NCBI RefSeq assembly: GCF_002099425.1 | Contig: NW_018343955.1 | Coordinates: 14,646,001-14,710,000, forward strand | Source: Phascolarctos cinereus | Taxonomy: Eukaryota; Chordata; Mammalia; Diprotodontia; Phascolarctidae | Length of the DNA: 64,000 nt | Direction: 5' to 3' | In this document: positions 22,166-33,062 of the stretch, piece by piece | Layout: each line of letters begins with the position of its first letter | Numbering within the stretch: the stretch's first letter is position 1 | Notes under the pieces: generated by a model | The model's database searches: none | What the model saw: only the letters and a program-made list of their open reading frames with translations | Told to the model about the DNA's origin: nothing | Program-made: the position numbers and the translations under genes

Positions 22166-23065
22166 ATATTTTAAATTTTTTTGTTTTATTTTTAATTTAT
22201 GGAATAAAATAAGCACTTCCATAACATAGTATAAAAAAAGATGATTGCACATGAAACTGCAAATCTAATATGTACAACTTACTATTCCTTACTATTCCTT
22301 TTAAATATATGGTTAAGTTATCATGTAAATGTATTTTTTAATTTTTATAATTATTTATTATTAATTTTTCCTTTCCCCCCCCTCCCCTCAACCTAAAAAT
22401 GGCTACCATTAGACATAAATATGTGTATGTATGTAAAATCATTCAATACATATTTTCTATTTATTAGTTCTTTCTCTGGATGCAGATAATGTCTTCCTTA
22501 ATAGGTCCTTTGTAGTTAATTTGGGTATTTGTAATACTCAAAATAGCTTATTTACTCAAAGTTGTTCTTAAAGCAATATTGCTATTACTGTATAAATGTT
22601 TTCTTGGTTCTGCTCATTTTGCTCTTCGTTATTTCATGCAAGTCTTTTCATTTTTTTCTAAGATCATTGAGCTCATCATTTCTTATAGCACAATAATATT
22701 CCATCACAATTATATACCACAACTTGTTCAGCCATTCCCTAATTGATGGACATCCCCACAATTTCCAGTTCTTTGCCCCCACAAAGAGAATTGCTATTAA
22801 TATTTTAGAATAAGCTTGTCTTCTTAATTGGGGGGGGTCGGGAGGGAGGAAAGGAAAGAATTTGGAACTCAAAGTTTAAAAAATAAATGTTAAAATTGTT
22901 TTATATGTAACTTGGAAAAATAAAATACTAAATAAATTTTAAAAAATAAATATTTTAGAACACATAGGGTTTTTTTTCCCCTTTCCCTTAATCATCTTTG
23001 GAAATAGACTGAGTAGTGGTATTGCTGGGTCAAAAGGTATAGGCATTTTAATAACTCCCCACACA
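22166..23065 (-). mobile_element. L1 3' end, antisense, with a nested L1 tail
   Basis: It begins with the antisense A-rich tail ('atttttaatttatggaataa'), then 'tctaatatgtacaacttact', 'atggctaccattagacataa', 'ttctttctctggatgcagat', 'agccattccctaattgatgg' and 'tagtggtattgctgggtcaa'. It is 5'-truncated near 23065. The same subfamily recurs at 61226-61995 and, on the + strand, at 28975-29478. It is interrupted at 22811-22948. Confidence 0.88.
22811..22948 (+). mobile_element. Short L1/HAL1-like tail nested in an L1 3' end
   Basis: 'cttgtcttcttaattggggg', 'aaagaatttggaactcaaag' and 'ttatatgtaacttggaaaaa' are the sense 3' terminus of an L1/HAL1-like element, with an A-rich tail. A perfect 12-bp target-site duplication, 'aatattttagaa', lies at 22799-22810 and 22949-22960. 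It is strongly 5'-truncated (138 bp). Confidence 0.9.
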
Positions 23066-23500
23066 AATTAGGCTTGACCTAGCCTTCTAGCCTCATTGTC
23101 CATAATTCTTTCTTCAACAGTCTGTAATCCAACAAAATTTGCTTTTTCTTTGTCTTTCACACAGGACACATCATTTCCCATCTCTATGCCTTTGCCTTTG
23201 CATATCCCCTATACACGAAATGCATTCCCTCCTCATCTCTGCCTCATTGAATTCCTCTCTTTCAGCTCAAGTGCCACATTTTCCAGGAAGCCTTTTCTGT
23301 TTTCCCCACCTGTGAGTGCCCTCCCTCACAAACTACCTTGCATTTAACAACTTAACTTTTATTTGTTGCAAATATCTTTATATTTATTTTGGAGATAAAC
23401 TTTTTTCTGCAACATTATGCTGTAATTTCCTTTGGTTAGCACATGACCTGGCACATAGTAGACAATTAACGCTCATTGATTAATTACTATTCCATCCTAT
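23066..23500 (+). mobile_element. L2 3' end, sense
   Basis: 'acgaaatgcattccctcctc', 'caagtgccacattttccagg' and 'aagccttttctgttttcccc' lead to the terminus 'cacatgacctggcacatagt' followed by 'aacgctcattgattaatt'. Confidence 0.75.
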
Positions 23501-23504
23501 CCTG

Positions 23505-23890
23505 GCTAGATTATAAATTTCATATGGGAAGACATTATGTTTCAATTATCTTTGATACTCACCATTAAATAATAATATAATATCTAATATTTACATAATT
23601 CTTTAAGGCAGACAGAGTTCTTTATACATGTTATCTCCTTTGGTTCTCAAAACTCTCCCAGAAGGTATATGTGATTATCCTCACTTTACAGATGAGGAAA
23701 AATGAAGTTGAGAGAAGTTAAGTGCCTTTCCCAGGGTCACACAGATAATATGTCTCTGAAGCAGAATTTGAACTCAGGTGTTCAAGATTCCAAATCCAGC
23801 CCTCTATAGATTTCATGATGTAGCTGCGAACCAATGGAGTGCTTTGCACACAATAAGCACATAATAAATGATTGTTGAGTGAATGAACAC
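23505..23890 (+). mobile_element. L2 tail, split by a MIR
   Basis: 'gctagattataaatttcata' (left), then after the MIR 'gagtgctttgcacacaataa' and 'gcacataataaatgattgtt', give a sense L2 terminus with a MIR inserted at 23569-23806. Confidence 0.65.
23569..23806 (-). mobile_element. MIR-type SINE, antisense
   Basis: 'ttatacatgttatctccttt', 'cctcactttacagatgagga', 'cccagggtcacacagataat' and 'aatttgaactcaggtgttca' give a near full-length antisense MIR. Confidence 0.88.
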
Positions 23891-24120
23891 TTTCTTTAGC
23901 TGAGTTCATTTGATCCTTACACACAGCCTTTGAGATAGGCATTATTATCTCATCTTTGCAAACATTAAAGTGCTGTATAAATGCTAGGTAGCTATTATTA
24001 TCATACCAATGAGAAAGCAGAGATTGAGAGTTTAGTGATTTGGCCAGATTCGTATAGGTAGTAAGTACTTGAAGAGGAATATAAACTCAATTCTTTTCTA
24101 CTGCAAATTCTGTGCTTAAA
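23891..24120 (-). mobile_element. MIR-type SINE, antisense, with a small internal insert
   Basis: 'tcatttgatccttacacaca' and 'tgagataggcattattatct', then 'gagaaagcagagattgagag'. Within it, 23950-23993 looks like a tiny sense MIR 3' end ('attaaagtgctgtataaatg') flanked by 'attattatc' at 23941-23949 and 23994-24002. Because 'attatt' is a natural MIR tail motif, that flank may be coincidence. Confidence 0.65.
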
Positions 24121-24186
24121 AAAAGAAGGTTAAAATAATTTTCTAAATGGAGAAAGGAAGCATTAATATCAAAATATGATGATATC

Positions 24187-24257
24187 AATACCTATTGACT
24201 GAGTAACAGATTAAACTGTCATTTCTACAAACAATAGCAAATGTTCTTGGAAGATTA
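24187..24257 (+). repeat. 71-bp perfect direct repeat, copy 1
   Basis: The segment starting 'aatacctattgactgagtaa' and ending 'gttcttggaagatta' recurs without any difference at 25381-25451. Neither copy belongs to a repeat family that I recognise. Confidence 0.97.
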
Positions 24258-24536
24258 AGAATTACCTTGAGCCATTCAAGGAAAATTCTGTAGACAGAGA
24301 GATCTCAGGATCTCTTTGATCCTCAAAAGTTTAAAAGGAATAGAAGAGATTGAAAAAAATTACTCTGAATCCTGTTGAACTGAAAGATTTGGGGTCTTGA
24401 TCTGAACTGGGATAATATTTTTAGACTGTGTATTCCATGACAGTTGTACTAACAGATTTCTACTCTCATCCACAAAGGCCTCCATTACAAATATGTAACT
24501 AATCCATCTCACTGGGAAGGGCAGTGAAGTGCCTTA

Positions 24537-24790
24537 GGGCAACCAGGTAATGTAGTGTATACAGTAGGAGGGCTGAAGTGAGAAAGACTCATCTTCCTGA
24601 GTTCAAATCTGGCCTCAGACATTTACTAGCTGTGTGACCTTGGGCAAGTCACTTAACCCTATCTGCCTCAGTTTCCTCATCTGTAAAATGAGCTGGAGAA
24701 GGAAATGGCAAACCACTTTAGTGTCTTTGCAAGAAAAACCCAATGAGGTTGCAAATAGTTGAACATGACTGAAAAATGACTGAACAAAGG
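24537..24790 (+). mobile_element. Mar1-type long SINE with RTE-like tail
   Basis: 'gggcaaccaggtaatgtagt', 'gagttcaaatctggcctcag', 'tgtgaccttgggcaagtcac' and 'ggaaatggcaaaccacttta', with a (degraded) 'gaacatgactgaaaaatgac' tail. Imperfect 12-bp duplications, 'tgaagtgcctta' (24525-24536) and 'taaagtacctta' (24791-24802), flank it. Confidence 0.92.
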
Positions 24791-24802
24791 TAAAGTACCT
24801 TA

Positions 24803-25380
24803 CTTAAAAAATCAGAATGATACCCACATAGACTCAGGAGGATGTACCTGCTAAAGGGAGAGTCTACAAAAGGATAGAAAATGAAGTTAAATTGAAGTAA
24901 TAGTCATCTCTTCACATTTTTATTAATGAACAGAGTTATTACCTCGAAAACAGTTACCAAGCAACTGTCTTGGCTGAGAGGACTAAGTAGGGTAAAAGAT
25001 GAAGTTTGCTCCATCCCTAGGGAGGCCAGTGAATTTGACCTGACTGGTCTTTTGAAGAGGTTCAGCAGGCTTGGAGTTGGGAAGGACATCTGTGGCAGAA
25101 ATGCATAGCTGGCTATTTTTCTACTCTCTTTAGGAAAGATGAATTGACAGTAGAATCCCATAGTTTTCTTTATTATCAAATGTCCCTGATGATCACTCAA
25201 GACTTTTCCATTTCTTCTTTTGGTCTTGGATTTTATGAAAAAGAATTATCAGTATGATTTTGTGTTGTGACATATTTTAGCCATTTTCCTATGTGAGCCT
25301 CACTGCCACTGTGTCACATGAGAGTCATTTGGGGACGAGTGAAGGACTTTGGAGGTCAGAAAACTTCACTGGCTAATATT
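24803..25380. other. Unassigned stretch
   Basis: No repeat or gene recognised. A 98-residue frame on the minus strand (24904-25200) shows no domain or initiation context. Confidence 0.45.
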
Positions 25381-25451
25381 AATACCTATTGACTGAGTAA
25401 CAGATTAAACTGTCATTTCTACAAACAATAGCAAATGTTCTTGGAAGATTA
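25381..25451 (+). repeat. 71-bp perfect direct repeat, copy 2
   Basis: Identical to 24187-24257 over 71 bases, same orientation, 1,194 bp downstream (start to start). Identity stops abruptly on the right ('ttgtgcctct' here against 'agaattacct' in copy 1). It is patchy for a few bases on the left. Confidence 0.97.
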
Positions 25452-26335
25452 TTGTGCCTCTCATTGAGATAAAAATGAGATTCTCGGATGGATCAAAAAG
25501 ACACATGTTGTACATATGTCATAAAGCCATTTTCACATTATTTCCACTTTTAGAGGTCTGCAGGAGTGTTGTAACAATTAGCCAAGAAAAAGCAGGGTAG
25601 AAACTTTAAGTGTTTGTAGAGGGGACCAATTGTTACAATTGTCTACATGTGAGAAATTTGGTACCAATTCTATGTTTTTTTCCCATTATTTAAGTCCTTA
25701 TAATCACCAAAATATGTGGTTAAAATTATTTGTCTCACTTTTTAGCTTAGAAATTGAATCTTACTCATACTGGTAAGGGCGAAATTTGTCCTTTCTTAAT
25801 ACTCAATGGATCAAACTTTGCTAGAATCATCTTGAAATTGCTCCAGGACCTGATAGCAAGATGATCTCAGAAACCCTGAAGGAAGAGAAAATTTATCTAC
25901 ATTTGAAATGCATTAGGGAGTAACTGCAGCTCCACTTGATATATAATGACCTTAAAGGACCCAAGCAGGGCCCATTTCAATTAACTGAGCTTCCAGATTG
26001 ATGGAATTACATTTCTTGGTGATCTCAATGGTGAATGTTAAGTTATCCCCATATTGGGTGCAGTCTTTTGGCCTTAAAGCCTTTTGAAACCATCTTTACC
26101 CAGTGAAGGCATTTCCTGAGCTATGCAACTGCTTTTTCCTATTTTGAAGTTCAAATGGAAAGGGAAAAAAAATCTTTCCATTAGATGGTATTGTAAACAT
26201 GAATATGCTTTTTTTTAAAAATGTGCAGCATTTGTTATTTTCTTTGTGTCTGGCTTTACATGAAACATGTTTAATTGAACAATTTACAATAATTTTTTTA
26301 AAAAAACTATGTAAACAGATTAATTCAAGCAAGAT
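25452..26335. other. Unassigned stretch
   Basis: No gene or repeat recognised. Several T- and A-runs are present. No open frame carries a recognisable domain. Confidence 0.5.
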
Positions 26336-26339
26336 TTAA

Positions 26340-26525
26340 ACTTTATAAGTTATATTATAGTGATTATTGAATTTGGAATATGAAGACCTGAATTCAAATT
26401 CCAGCTCTGCTACTGATTACTAATGTGATCTTGGCAAATAAATTAATTTATCTGCACCTCAGTTTTCTAATCTATAAAATGAATATAATGATAGGCATAG
26501 TATGCACTGTGAAGAACTTTTAGGG
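26340..26525 (+). mobile_element. MIR-type SINE, diverged
   Basis: 'tgaattcaaattccagctct', 'actaatgtgatcttggcaaa' and 'cacctcagttttctaatct' with 'ataaaatgaatataatgata' give the MIR core order in sense. Confidence 0.7.
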
Positions 26526-27640
26526 ATGACGTGAAATACGCATGTATAATGGGGACTGGCAAAGAGACGGCCAGTCTTTGAGTATGTACAATTTACTCTG
26601 CAAAAAACCTGCATGGATGCTTGGGGAGAAGCCTGTTTGTGAGCATGGTGATGGAGAACCTTATCAATTCAGAGCATGCACAGGTCTTATGGGACTATTT
26701 CCTGTCCACTTACTGTGTGGTGAGTAAAGACCTTTTACTTGGCTACAGAGCTCAATGTATCTATAAAAGCCCAAGTCTCTCTCTTTTCCTTAGTGGTAAG
26801 CAAGGCAAGAACCACCTTTGAGTAGAGAAGGAGGTAGAATCAATGCACCACACTTCCCCTATGCAGGCTTCCATGACACCCTGGAGTTTCTATTTCTTCC
26901 ATCTGTTTTTTGTCTTTTATTTCCTGCTTTTAAGTGAATGATCATTGGATATGTGAAGGACCAGGCTGCAATCTTGTGAGCTTTGGAAGATTGGAAGAGC
27001 CATCAGAAGTCCCTTGCCAGATGTCAAGAAAGATCCAGGATTGAGAAGTTATCTGCTTAATCCAGTCCAACAGTAGATTAACCTAGCAGCTGTAGTCCCC
27101 TGTGTCCTTTAAGTAAGAAAGTGACTCATCCATGGGCTGTCCCACATTCATGTGTGAACTTGGGGGGAATGTTTGTAATAGTCATGTTAAGTTTGACTTT
27201 TCCTGGGGGTCAAGGTCATAGCAGGGAGAATGTACTTTGATTTGAGGAAATGTCATTGTACTTCAAGTCTTGTTATACCATTTCAGGAAATATCCCTTTG
27301 TAAAACTAATTATATTAATTGATCAATGACAATACTGAAGACATCAATATCACTTGGTTAAATGATTGTAGAGATAGTGACTGGCACTAGAAAATTATCA
27401 TGGAGCACAATCATTGGTGATTAATATGAGTATACCATATCACACAGGAATACACCAGCATGGAGGCTTAAAAGCTGATAGAAGTAGAATAACCCCATTG
27501 CCCCCTAGAACCCTGAGGACAATATGTAGCTAGCCATGCCATGAAGCCCCAGCTTCTGAGTGCACTTCCTTGTTTGGGTTGGGAGAGTTAGTCCAGGGCC
27601 TGAACTACATGTATAAAATTTTTTCTAAATCATAAACTGA
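26526..27640. other. Unassigned stretch, low repeat content
   Basis: I see no repeat or gene. Frames of 61-66 residues at 26542-26821 overlap each other and have no domain. Confidence 0.5.
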
Positions 27641-27644
27641 TACA

Positions 27645-28720
27645 GTCTATTTTATTTTTAAAAATTTTACTAAGTGTGCACTGTGTATGTATAGAACTAT
27701 GGTAGATACTAGGGAAAACAGAAACTCAAGACACATTCCAGGACATTTTGGAATTTATAAGCTAATGGTTATAAGGAAATAAGGCAAAACACAGTCAATT
27801 ATGTAATGTAATGTTACCTAATAAATACATTAAACAGTTACCAAGCAAAGTGCTTTGTGGTATCCAAAGGGTAATTTGTTACCAATAGTGGGAATTAGGG
27901 AAGACTTCATGGAGGGAGTAAAATTTGAGTTGGGCTTTAAAGAATGGCTAGGAATCCATTCAGTAGAGAGGGGGAAGAAAGATATTCTGGGGATAGGGTG
28001 CAGCATTAGCAAAGGCACAGAGGTAGAAATGCATAAGGATTATTTCAAGGATTGAAAACAATCCTATTTGGCTAGAGGATAGTCAGCATGGAGGAGACAA
28101 ATACAAGGAGAGGTTGGAAAGACTGAATAGTATTAGATTATAGATGTCTTTGAATGCCAAGAATATGGGGTTTGAATTTTACTTGGGAGAACTCAAGAAG
28201 ATTTTTGAGCAGTTCTGTTATTATAAATTAATCTGGCAATAGTATGAGGTATTGATTAGTGTGGTAGGTGTGGTAAGACAGTGGATTCAATAAGACCTTT
28301 TGAGAGGCTATTCAATTACCTAGTTGAGTGCTAATGATGGCCTATACTAGGATGATGGCAGTGGAAATAGAAATAGGGGGTGGGAATTTATGAGATATTG
28401 CAGAGTACTTGAAGAGTTGAGAATTGAGAGTACTTGATAATTTTTTGTATGTGAGAAATGAGGCAGAGGGAACAGTCCTTAAGATAACCCCAAGATTCTA
28501 AACATAGGGGATTAAGTGAAGGAAATACTCTGCATAGAAACAATGAAGTTCCTGTTACTTTCATTCCCTTCACTCCTGGAAATGAAGGAAAAGAGCTGAG
28601 ATAGCTTGTATTGGAGGCCCCAAATATTCTCAGCAAAATGAGCAGCTTAGCCTCCTCTTGTAAGTGGGAAGTGTGACCAAGTGGTTGAGGCTTGAGGGGA
28701 GAGAGAAACATTATTGTGGG
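27645..28720 (-). mobile_element. L2, 3' UTR and ORF2 part, antisense
   Basis: It starts at an antisense L2 terminus ('ttttactaagtgtgcactgt') and continues 'gaagacttcatggagggagt', 'gctttaaagaatggctagga', 'tagcaaaggcacagaggtag', 'gatgtctttgaatgccaaga' and 'ctatactaggatgatggcag'. That is the order of L2 ORF2 read backwards. About 1.1 kb is retained, with frames destroyed. Confidence 0.75.
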
Positions 28721-28974
28721 GAATGAGATATATAATGTCAGTTACTATTATACTAGGTTAAACAGAGAAGCATTTAAGGGGGGGAAATCAATCAGTCAAT
28801 TAACAAACATTTATATTTTCCTACTATGTACTAGGCACTGAGGAAGGCACCAAGGTTATAAAGACAAAAATGAAATAATCCCTGCCTTTGTAAAGCTTTC
28901 ATTCTGTCAGGGGAGAGAGCATGTACCCATGTAAATGTATACAAAATATATAAAGAAATTAAAACAAATTAATA

Positions 28975-29478
28975 ATGATTGTGATGGAATGCTACTGTGC
29001 TATAAGAAATGAGGAGCTCAATGATTTTAGAAAAACATGGAAAAACTTGCATGAAATAATGAAGAGCAAAATGAGCAGAACCAAGAGAACTCTGTATAGA
29101 GTAATAGTAATATCTTTTTAAGAATGACTTTGAGAGAATACAAGTTATTTTGTCTATTATAAATATCCAAATTAACTATAAAGGACATATGAAGAAAGAT
29201 GCTCTCTGAATCCAGAGAAAGAACTAATAAATAGAAGTATGTATTGAATAATTTTACATATATGTAAATTTGTGTCTGATGGTAGCCATCTCTAGGGTGG
29301 GAGAGGGAGGAGTGGAAAGAAAAAAAAGAAAAAATATTATATGACAATTTTGTTGTATATTTGAAAGGAATAGCAAGTTGTGCATAGTAGACTTGTAGTT
29401 TCATATACGGTCATCTTTTTATTGTACTATATTATGGAAATGCTTGTTTTATTACATAAATTAAAAATAAAATTAAAA
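28975..29478 (+). mobile_element. L1 3' end, sense, 5'-truncated
   Basis: 'gagctcaatgattttagaaa', 'aaatgagcagaaccaagaga', 'ctctctgaatccagagaaag' and 'tctgatggtagccatctcta' are the sense 3' UTR of the L1 subfamily seen antisense at 22166 and 61226, ending in an A-rich tail. Target-site duplication 'aaattaata' at 28966-28974 and 29479-29487. The insertion splits the L2. Confidence 0.88.
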
Positions 29479-29864
29479 AAATTAATATCAGTGGTGCACT
29501 AGCAGCGGGTGGGGGGGAGCAGAGGAAAGAGAATCAGGAAAGGTTTCATATATGAGGCTGAATTTCAGTTGAACTTTGAAGGAAACTAGAGATTTTAAAT
29601 GTTGAAGGTAAAGAGTGAGTCCTTTTCAGGCACAGAGGACAGCTAGTGCAAAGATACAGGGTTGGAAGATGGAAAGCTATGTGTAAAGAACATCCTGAAG
29701 GCTAGTTTGGCTGGACCTTGAAGTCTGCGCTGAAGACTAAATATAATGTATAATAAGGATGCAAAGGTAGATTGAAATCAGTTTGTAAATGGCTTCAAAT
29801 GCCAAGCAGAGGAGTTTGTATTTGATCCTTCAGGTAATAGGAAACCACTGGAGTTTATTGACTA

Positions 29865-29922
<58 letters not shown>

Positions 29923-29927
29923 GTGTG
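29865..29927. repeat. (GTGTAT)n hexanucleotide array
   Basis: Nine uninterrupted GTGTAT units between 29869 and 29922, with GTGT-rich edges. It lies inside the L2 at a place ('ttgactag…gtgacatgg') where the L2 consensus has only a short G/T run, so it probably expanded from that seed. Confidence 0.97.
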
Positions 29928-30110
29928 ACATGGTCAGACCTGTACTTCAGTGAAGATCTCTCTGTGTGGAGGATGGATTGGAGAGAAAGAATTGTGGCAG
30001 GAAAACCAATTAGGAGGCTAAATTACCAAATAAGGATTGATGAGTAGCTGTGTCATCATTGTTTTCAGGTGATGATTAGGCTCTGGCTAATTCTGTCCAA
30101 GGCAAAATAT

Positions 30111-30434
30111 TCTGTGGGTAGTATGTGTGTATTGGAAGTATTGGAGGTAGGAAAGTGAAATCCTAGAGACCAGTGACGTCCCGCATGATACCATTTGGTA
30201 AGGAGTAGGATCTTGATAGAATTGGCACACTGTCCTCTCAAGGCATACTGTTCTAACAAGAACAGTAGCTGTATGATGGGACCCAGGGTTGTGTGTGGTG
30301 TTTTTATTTAACTTTTAGTTTTTATTTTTGGTTCCAAATTCTATCCTTCCCTTCACCTTTCCAAGTTTGGTGTTCCTAGAGGGCACAGGAAATATATATA
30401 TATATTTTATAATATAAATAATATAATATAAATA
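30111..30434. other. Unassigned stretch with L1-tail scrap and AT-rich tract
   Basis: A short piece near 30305-30362 ('ttttggttccaaattctatc') resembles an antisense L1/HAL1 tail. An (AT)-rich run follows at 30390-30434. Nothing else is recognised. Confidence 0.4.
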
Positions 30435-30720
30435 TAATATATTTATAAAGTACCTACTATATGCAGAGCCCTGTTCTGGGTGTTGGAAAAGATATAAAGT
30501 TGAGATAAGACATGGTGCCTTCCTTCAAGGAACTTATTGTGTAGTATGATGATAAGACTCTAACAATGAGAGCTATAACATAGACTATTACATGACAAGT
30601 AGATTAGTTACAAAAGAAAGTGCTATGTGAGAACTGAGGTCATTACCAGTGGGGGGAAGAGGGAGGTGTAGAATGTTGTTAGGCAAGACTTATTAGAGAA
30701 GGTGAATTACAGATTATAGG
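30435..30720 (-). mobile_element. L2 3' end, antisense
   Basis: 'tataaagtacctactatatg', 'agccctgttctgggtgttgg', 'ccttccttcaaggaacttat' and 'gcaagacttattagagaagg' give an antisense L2 terminus and adjoining region. Confidence 0.75.
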
Positions 30721-31510
30721 TCACTTAGCAAAAAATGAAAAGAAGAATGAGGTCTCAACTTAGATAAATGAACATGCCCCTATCCTTTGGAAGCAATACA
30801 AGGAATAACTGCCTAGGTTATTGATCTCTAAGAAGGGCATTAAATGTCCTTGGTGGGTGGTTATGAAACACAAGGTCATGAAGCTGATGGATGCTTTTTG
30901 GCCATTGGAAGACAGAGAAGTGAATGATTGAATGAATAAACTTGTGGCCTTCTGATGGGCCTCTCTGGGTCAATCACCACCATGAAGAAATTCTCTACTA
31001 GCCCATCATAGAGAGATCCCATAAAGACAGAGTGGGGATGAGGGGAGGGCAGAGGAGAATGGGATCCTCTGCATACTCCTAATTCTCAAAGATGGTTCTG
31101 CAAAGATGTTTTTTCTATACAGTCACTGCAGTTTCAATTTATTTTCCATTTTAAATCACTGTGTCAAGTTGCAATACAAACTGTTTACTCACCCGAGTTT
31201 TCTAGCAGAGTGTTCTTTGGGGAAAAGAGATGAGGTTCTCTTGTGTGGCATGCAAGCTGGCTCAGTTTGGAAAGTGTTTGGGGAGCCATTTGGGTGAAAA
31301 GAGCTTAGCATATAAGATGGATTTTGTTATAAATGCTCTGGACTTGGTGAATTAAACAATGCTACTGTCCTACCATCAGTAACTCAAGCCCTTTGAGCTG
31401 GTTCCCCAATGGGGATGGTGAGTTCCCACGAAGTCATATACAGCTCTCTAGCCTGGTCTCCCTTATCACAATGACATTTACAAGTCATCTGTCCAGGTAA
31501 CAGATGGTGG
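30721..31510. other. Unassigned stretch
   Basis: No gene or repeat recognised. Confidence 0.5.

Positions 31511-31548
<38 letters not shown>
31511..31548. repeat. (TGA)n microsatellite
   Basis: About 12-13 perfect TGA units. The last unit runs straight into the left arm of a 13-bp hairpin at 31546-31579. Confidence 0.95.
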
Positions 31549-31579
31549 TCATATTTCTTTAGTGAGAGAAATATGACAT
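31546..31579. repeat. Perfect 13-bp stem hairpin
   Basis: 'atgtcatatttct' (31546-31558) pairs with 'agaaatatgacat' (31567-31579) around an 8-base loop. No T-run or known terminator context applies in a eukaryote. Its origin is unclear. Confidence 0.9.
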
Positions 31580-31800
31580 ATTACAAAGAGAACAGACCTC
31601 AGAGCTAAGAAGATCTGGGTTTAAATCTTACCTTTGACTCAAACTGGCTGTGTGGACCTGGACCACACTTAGCCTCTTAGCGCTCAGCCAACTCTCTAAG
31701 ACTGTAAATTGCAGAACAGTTGCAGGATATGCATTAGTACAAAGTTTCCTCCCTGAAAGTTCTCCACACCAGTGAAATAACAGGACCAGACAATAATAGT
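31580..31800 (+). mobile_element. tRNA-derived SINE, same family as 3684-3845
   Basis: 'gatctgggtttaaatcttac', 'ccacacttagcctcttagcg' and 'actctctaagactgtaaatt', then 'gcaggatatgcattagtaca' and 'ccagtgaaataacaggacca'. It has the shared 3' region of this SINE family. Near full length. Confidence 0.7.
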
Positions 31801-32165
31801 AATAGTGACATAGGTATTCTCCAGAAGTTTTCCCTGGAACACTGTTGAGATTGTTAATATAAACAAAATATTGGCTCCATTGTGCTGATAAGGAAACCAA
31901 GACTCATAGAGGTTATGATTTGCCCATGTTCTCTGTGCCAAGACAACTAGCCCATAAGAAGTTCTAAACAGGAGATGGGTACAATACAATCTGTGACCTG
32001 TGCCAGTTGGTAGAGTTTGGATGGATGAGAACATAGCTGCTTCCTTTAAAGGAGACTCAATAATTATGGTGCTGGCTCAGAAGGGTATGAGGAATGAATC
32101 ATGGGGGCTGTTGAGGTTATTGGGGGTGACCACAGTCCTCTCTCCTCTACCTCTCAATCTTTCTT
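31801..32165. other. Unassigned stretch, possible SINE core piece
   Basis: A fragment near 31885-31930 ('gctgataaggaaaccaagac') resembles an antisense MIR core. The rest is not recognised. Confidence 0.4.
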
Positions 32166-32169
32166 AAAT

Positions 32170-32470
32170 TGTAGAACCCTGGAGTTGGAAGGGCCTCTGG
32201 CAGCTAGCTAATGAAATCCATATTGGAAAGATAACCCCTAAAACTACATGTCTGTCAGTGGTCATCCAACCTTTTCTCCAAGACCTTCAAAAGGAGAAAA
32301 ATGTTGCCTCTCAAAACATCCTATTCCACCTTGGGATGGCTCTGAATGTAAACAAGTTTTCCCTTATGTCTAGCCTAAATTTTCTTCCTCTTTTGCTTCT
32401 ATTCTGCCCTTAGGGATCAAATGGGACCAATCTAATCCATCTTTCACAATCTTTCAGGTACTTGAAGGCA
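32170..32470 (-). mobile_element. CR1/L3 LINE 3' part, antisense
   Basis: 'accctggagttggaagggcc', 'tggtcatccaaccttttctc', 'cttatgtctagcctaaattt' and 'ttcaggtacttgaaggcagc' keep the antisense CR1/L3 order from tail into ORF2. Confidence 0.8.
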
Positions 32471-32981
32471 GCTGTCATGTCACGTCTTGGGAAGTCCTCT
32501 GTATTTCCTCCACTTAACCACCTCTTCTCCTTTTCTTCCTTCTCTTTCTTTTCTCTCTTATTCCTTTCTCACCCTCTCTTTATTCTACCCCCTTCTGTCT
32601 CTTCTGATTAGTGGCTCATTAGAACCAATGCCTCTCTCAGTTACCATGATGTGTGGAGCTGGTTTTTCCTTTCAGTGAGGTATGTGCCCTATTGAAAGGG
32701 TCTAAGGAGCAAAAAGTGATTTAGCCAATTAGGAAAAAAAAACCTATTGAGTGGATTTTGTTGTTGTTGTTCATTAAGCTTCTCATACATAAAATGAACT
32801 TTGGATTTTGCAGAATTAGTTTTCCTTTGCGTTATCACCAGGCCTAGAGAATACTAAATGAATTGCTCAATTTGCATTAAAAATGTGAATATACCAATTC
32901 CCATATGTGTTTACGTGAGTATGCTTAATATATCAGTCCAAATACATTCTCATCACTGTTTTATGTAGATTTGTTATGTAG

Positions 32982-32982
<1 letters not shown>
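32471..32982. other. Unassigned stretch
   Basis: A pyrimidine-rich block at 32500-32600 and otherwise no recognised feature. A frame at 32487-32678 is low-complexity Ser/Leu/Phe and not a gene. Confidence 0.45.
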
Positions 32983-33030
<48 letters not shown>

Positions 33031-33051
33031 TACACACACACACACACACAC
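32983..33051. repeat. (TC)n-(CA)n compound microsatellite
   Basis: About 22 TC units followed by about 12 CA units with one 'tacaca' step at the junction. Confidence 0.95.
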
Positions 33052-33062
33052 TCATGTTGTAC

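Larger units (their letters stand above)
28780..30110 (-). mobile_element. Second L2, antisense, split by an L1 tail
   Basis: The terminus 'atttatattttcctactatg' and 'ctgcctttgtaaagctttca' lies left of the L1 insertion. After it come 'gaactttgaaggaaactaga', 'cagaggacagctagtgcaaa', 'ggcttcaaatgccaagcaga', 'ccactggagtttattgacta' and 'gacatggtcagacctgtact'. It covers the same L2 region as 27645-28720, so the two are separate insertions in the same direction. Confidence 0.8.

Noticed and set aside
23941-24002. Tiny sense MIR 3' end flanked by 'attattatc' in an antisense MIR, as a separate insertion
   Set aside because: The flanking word is also the natural MIR tail motif, so the duplication may be coincidental. 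It is mentioned only within the host MIR entry.
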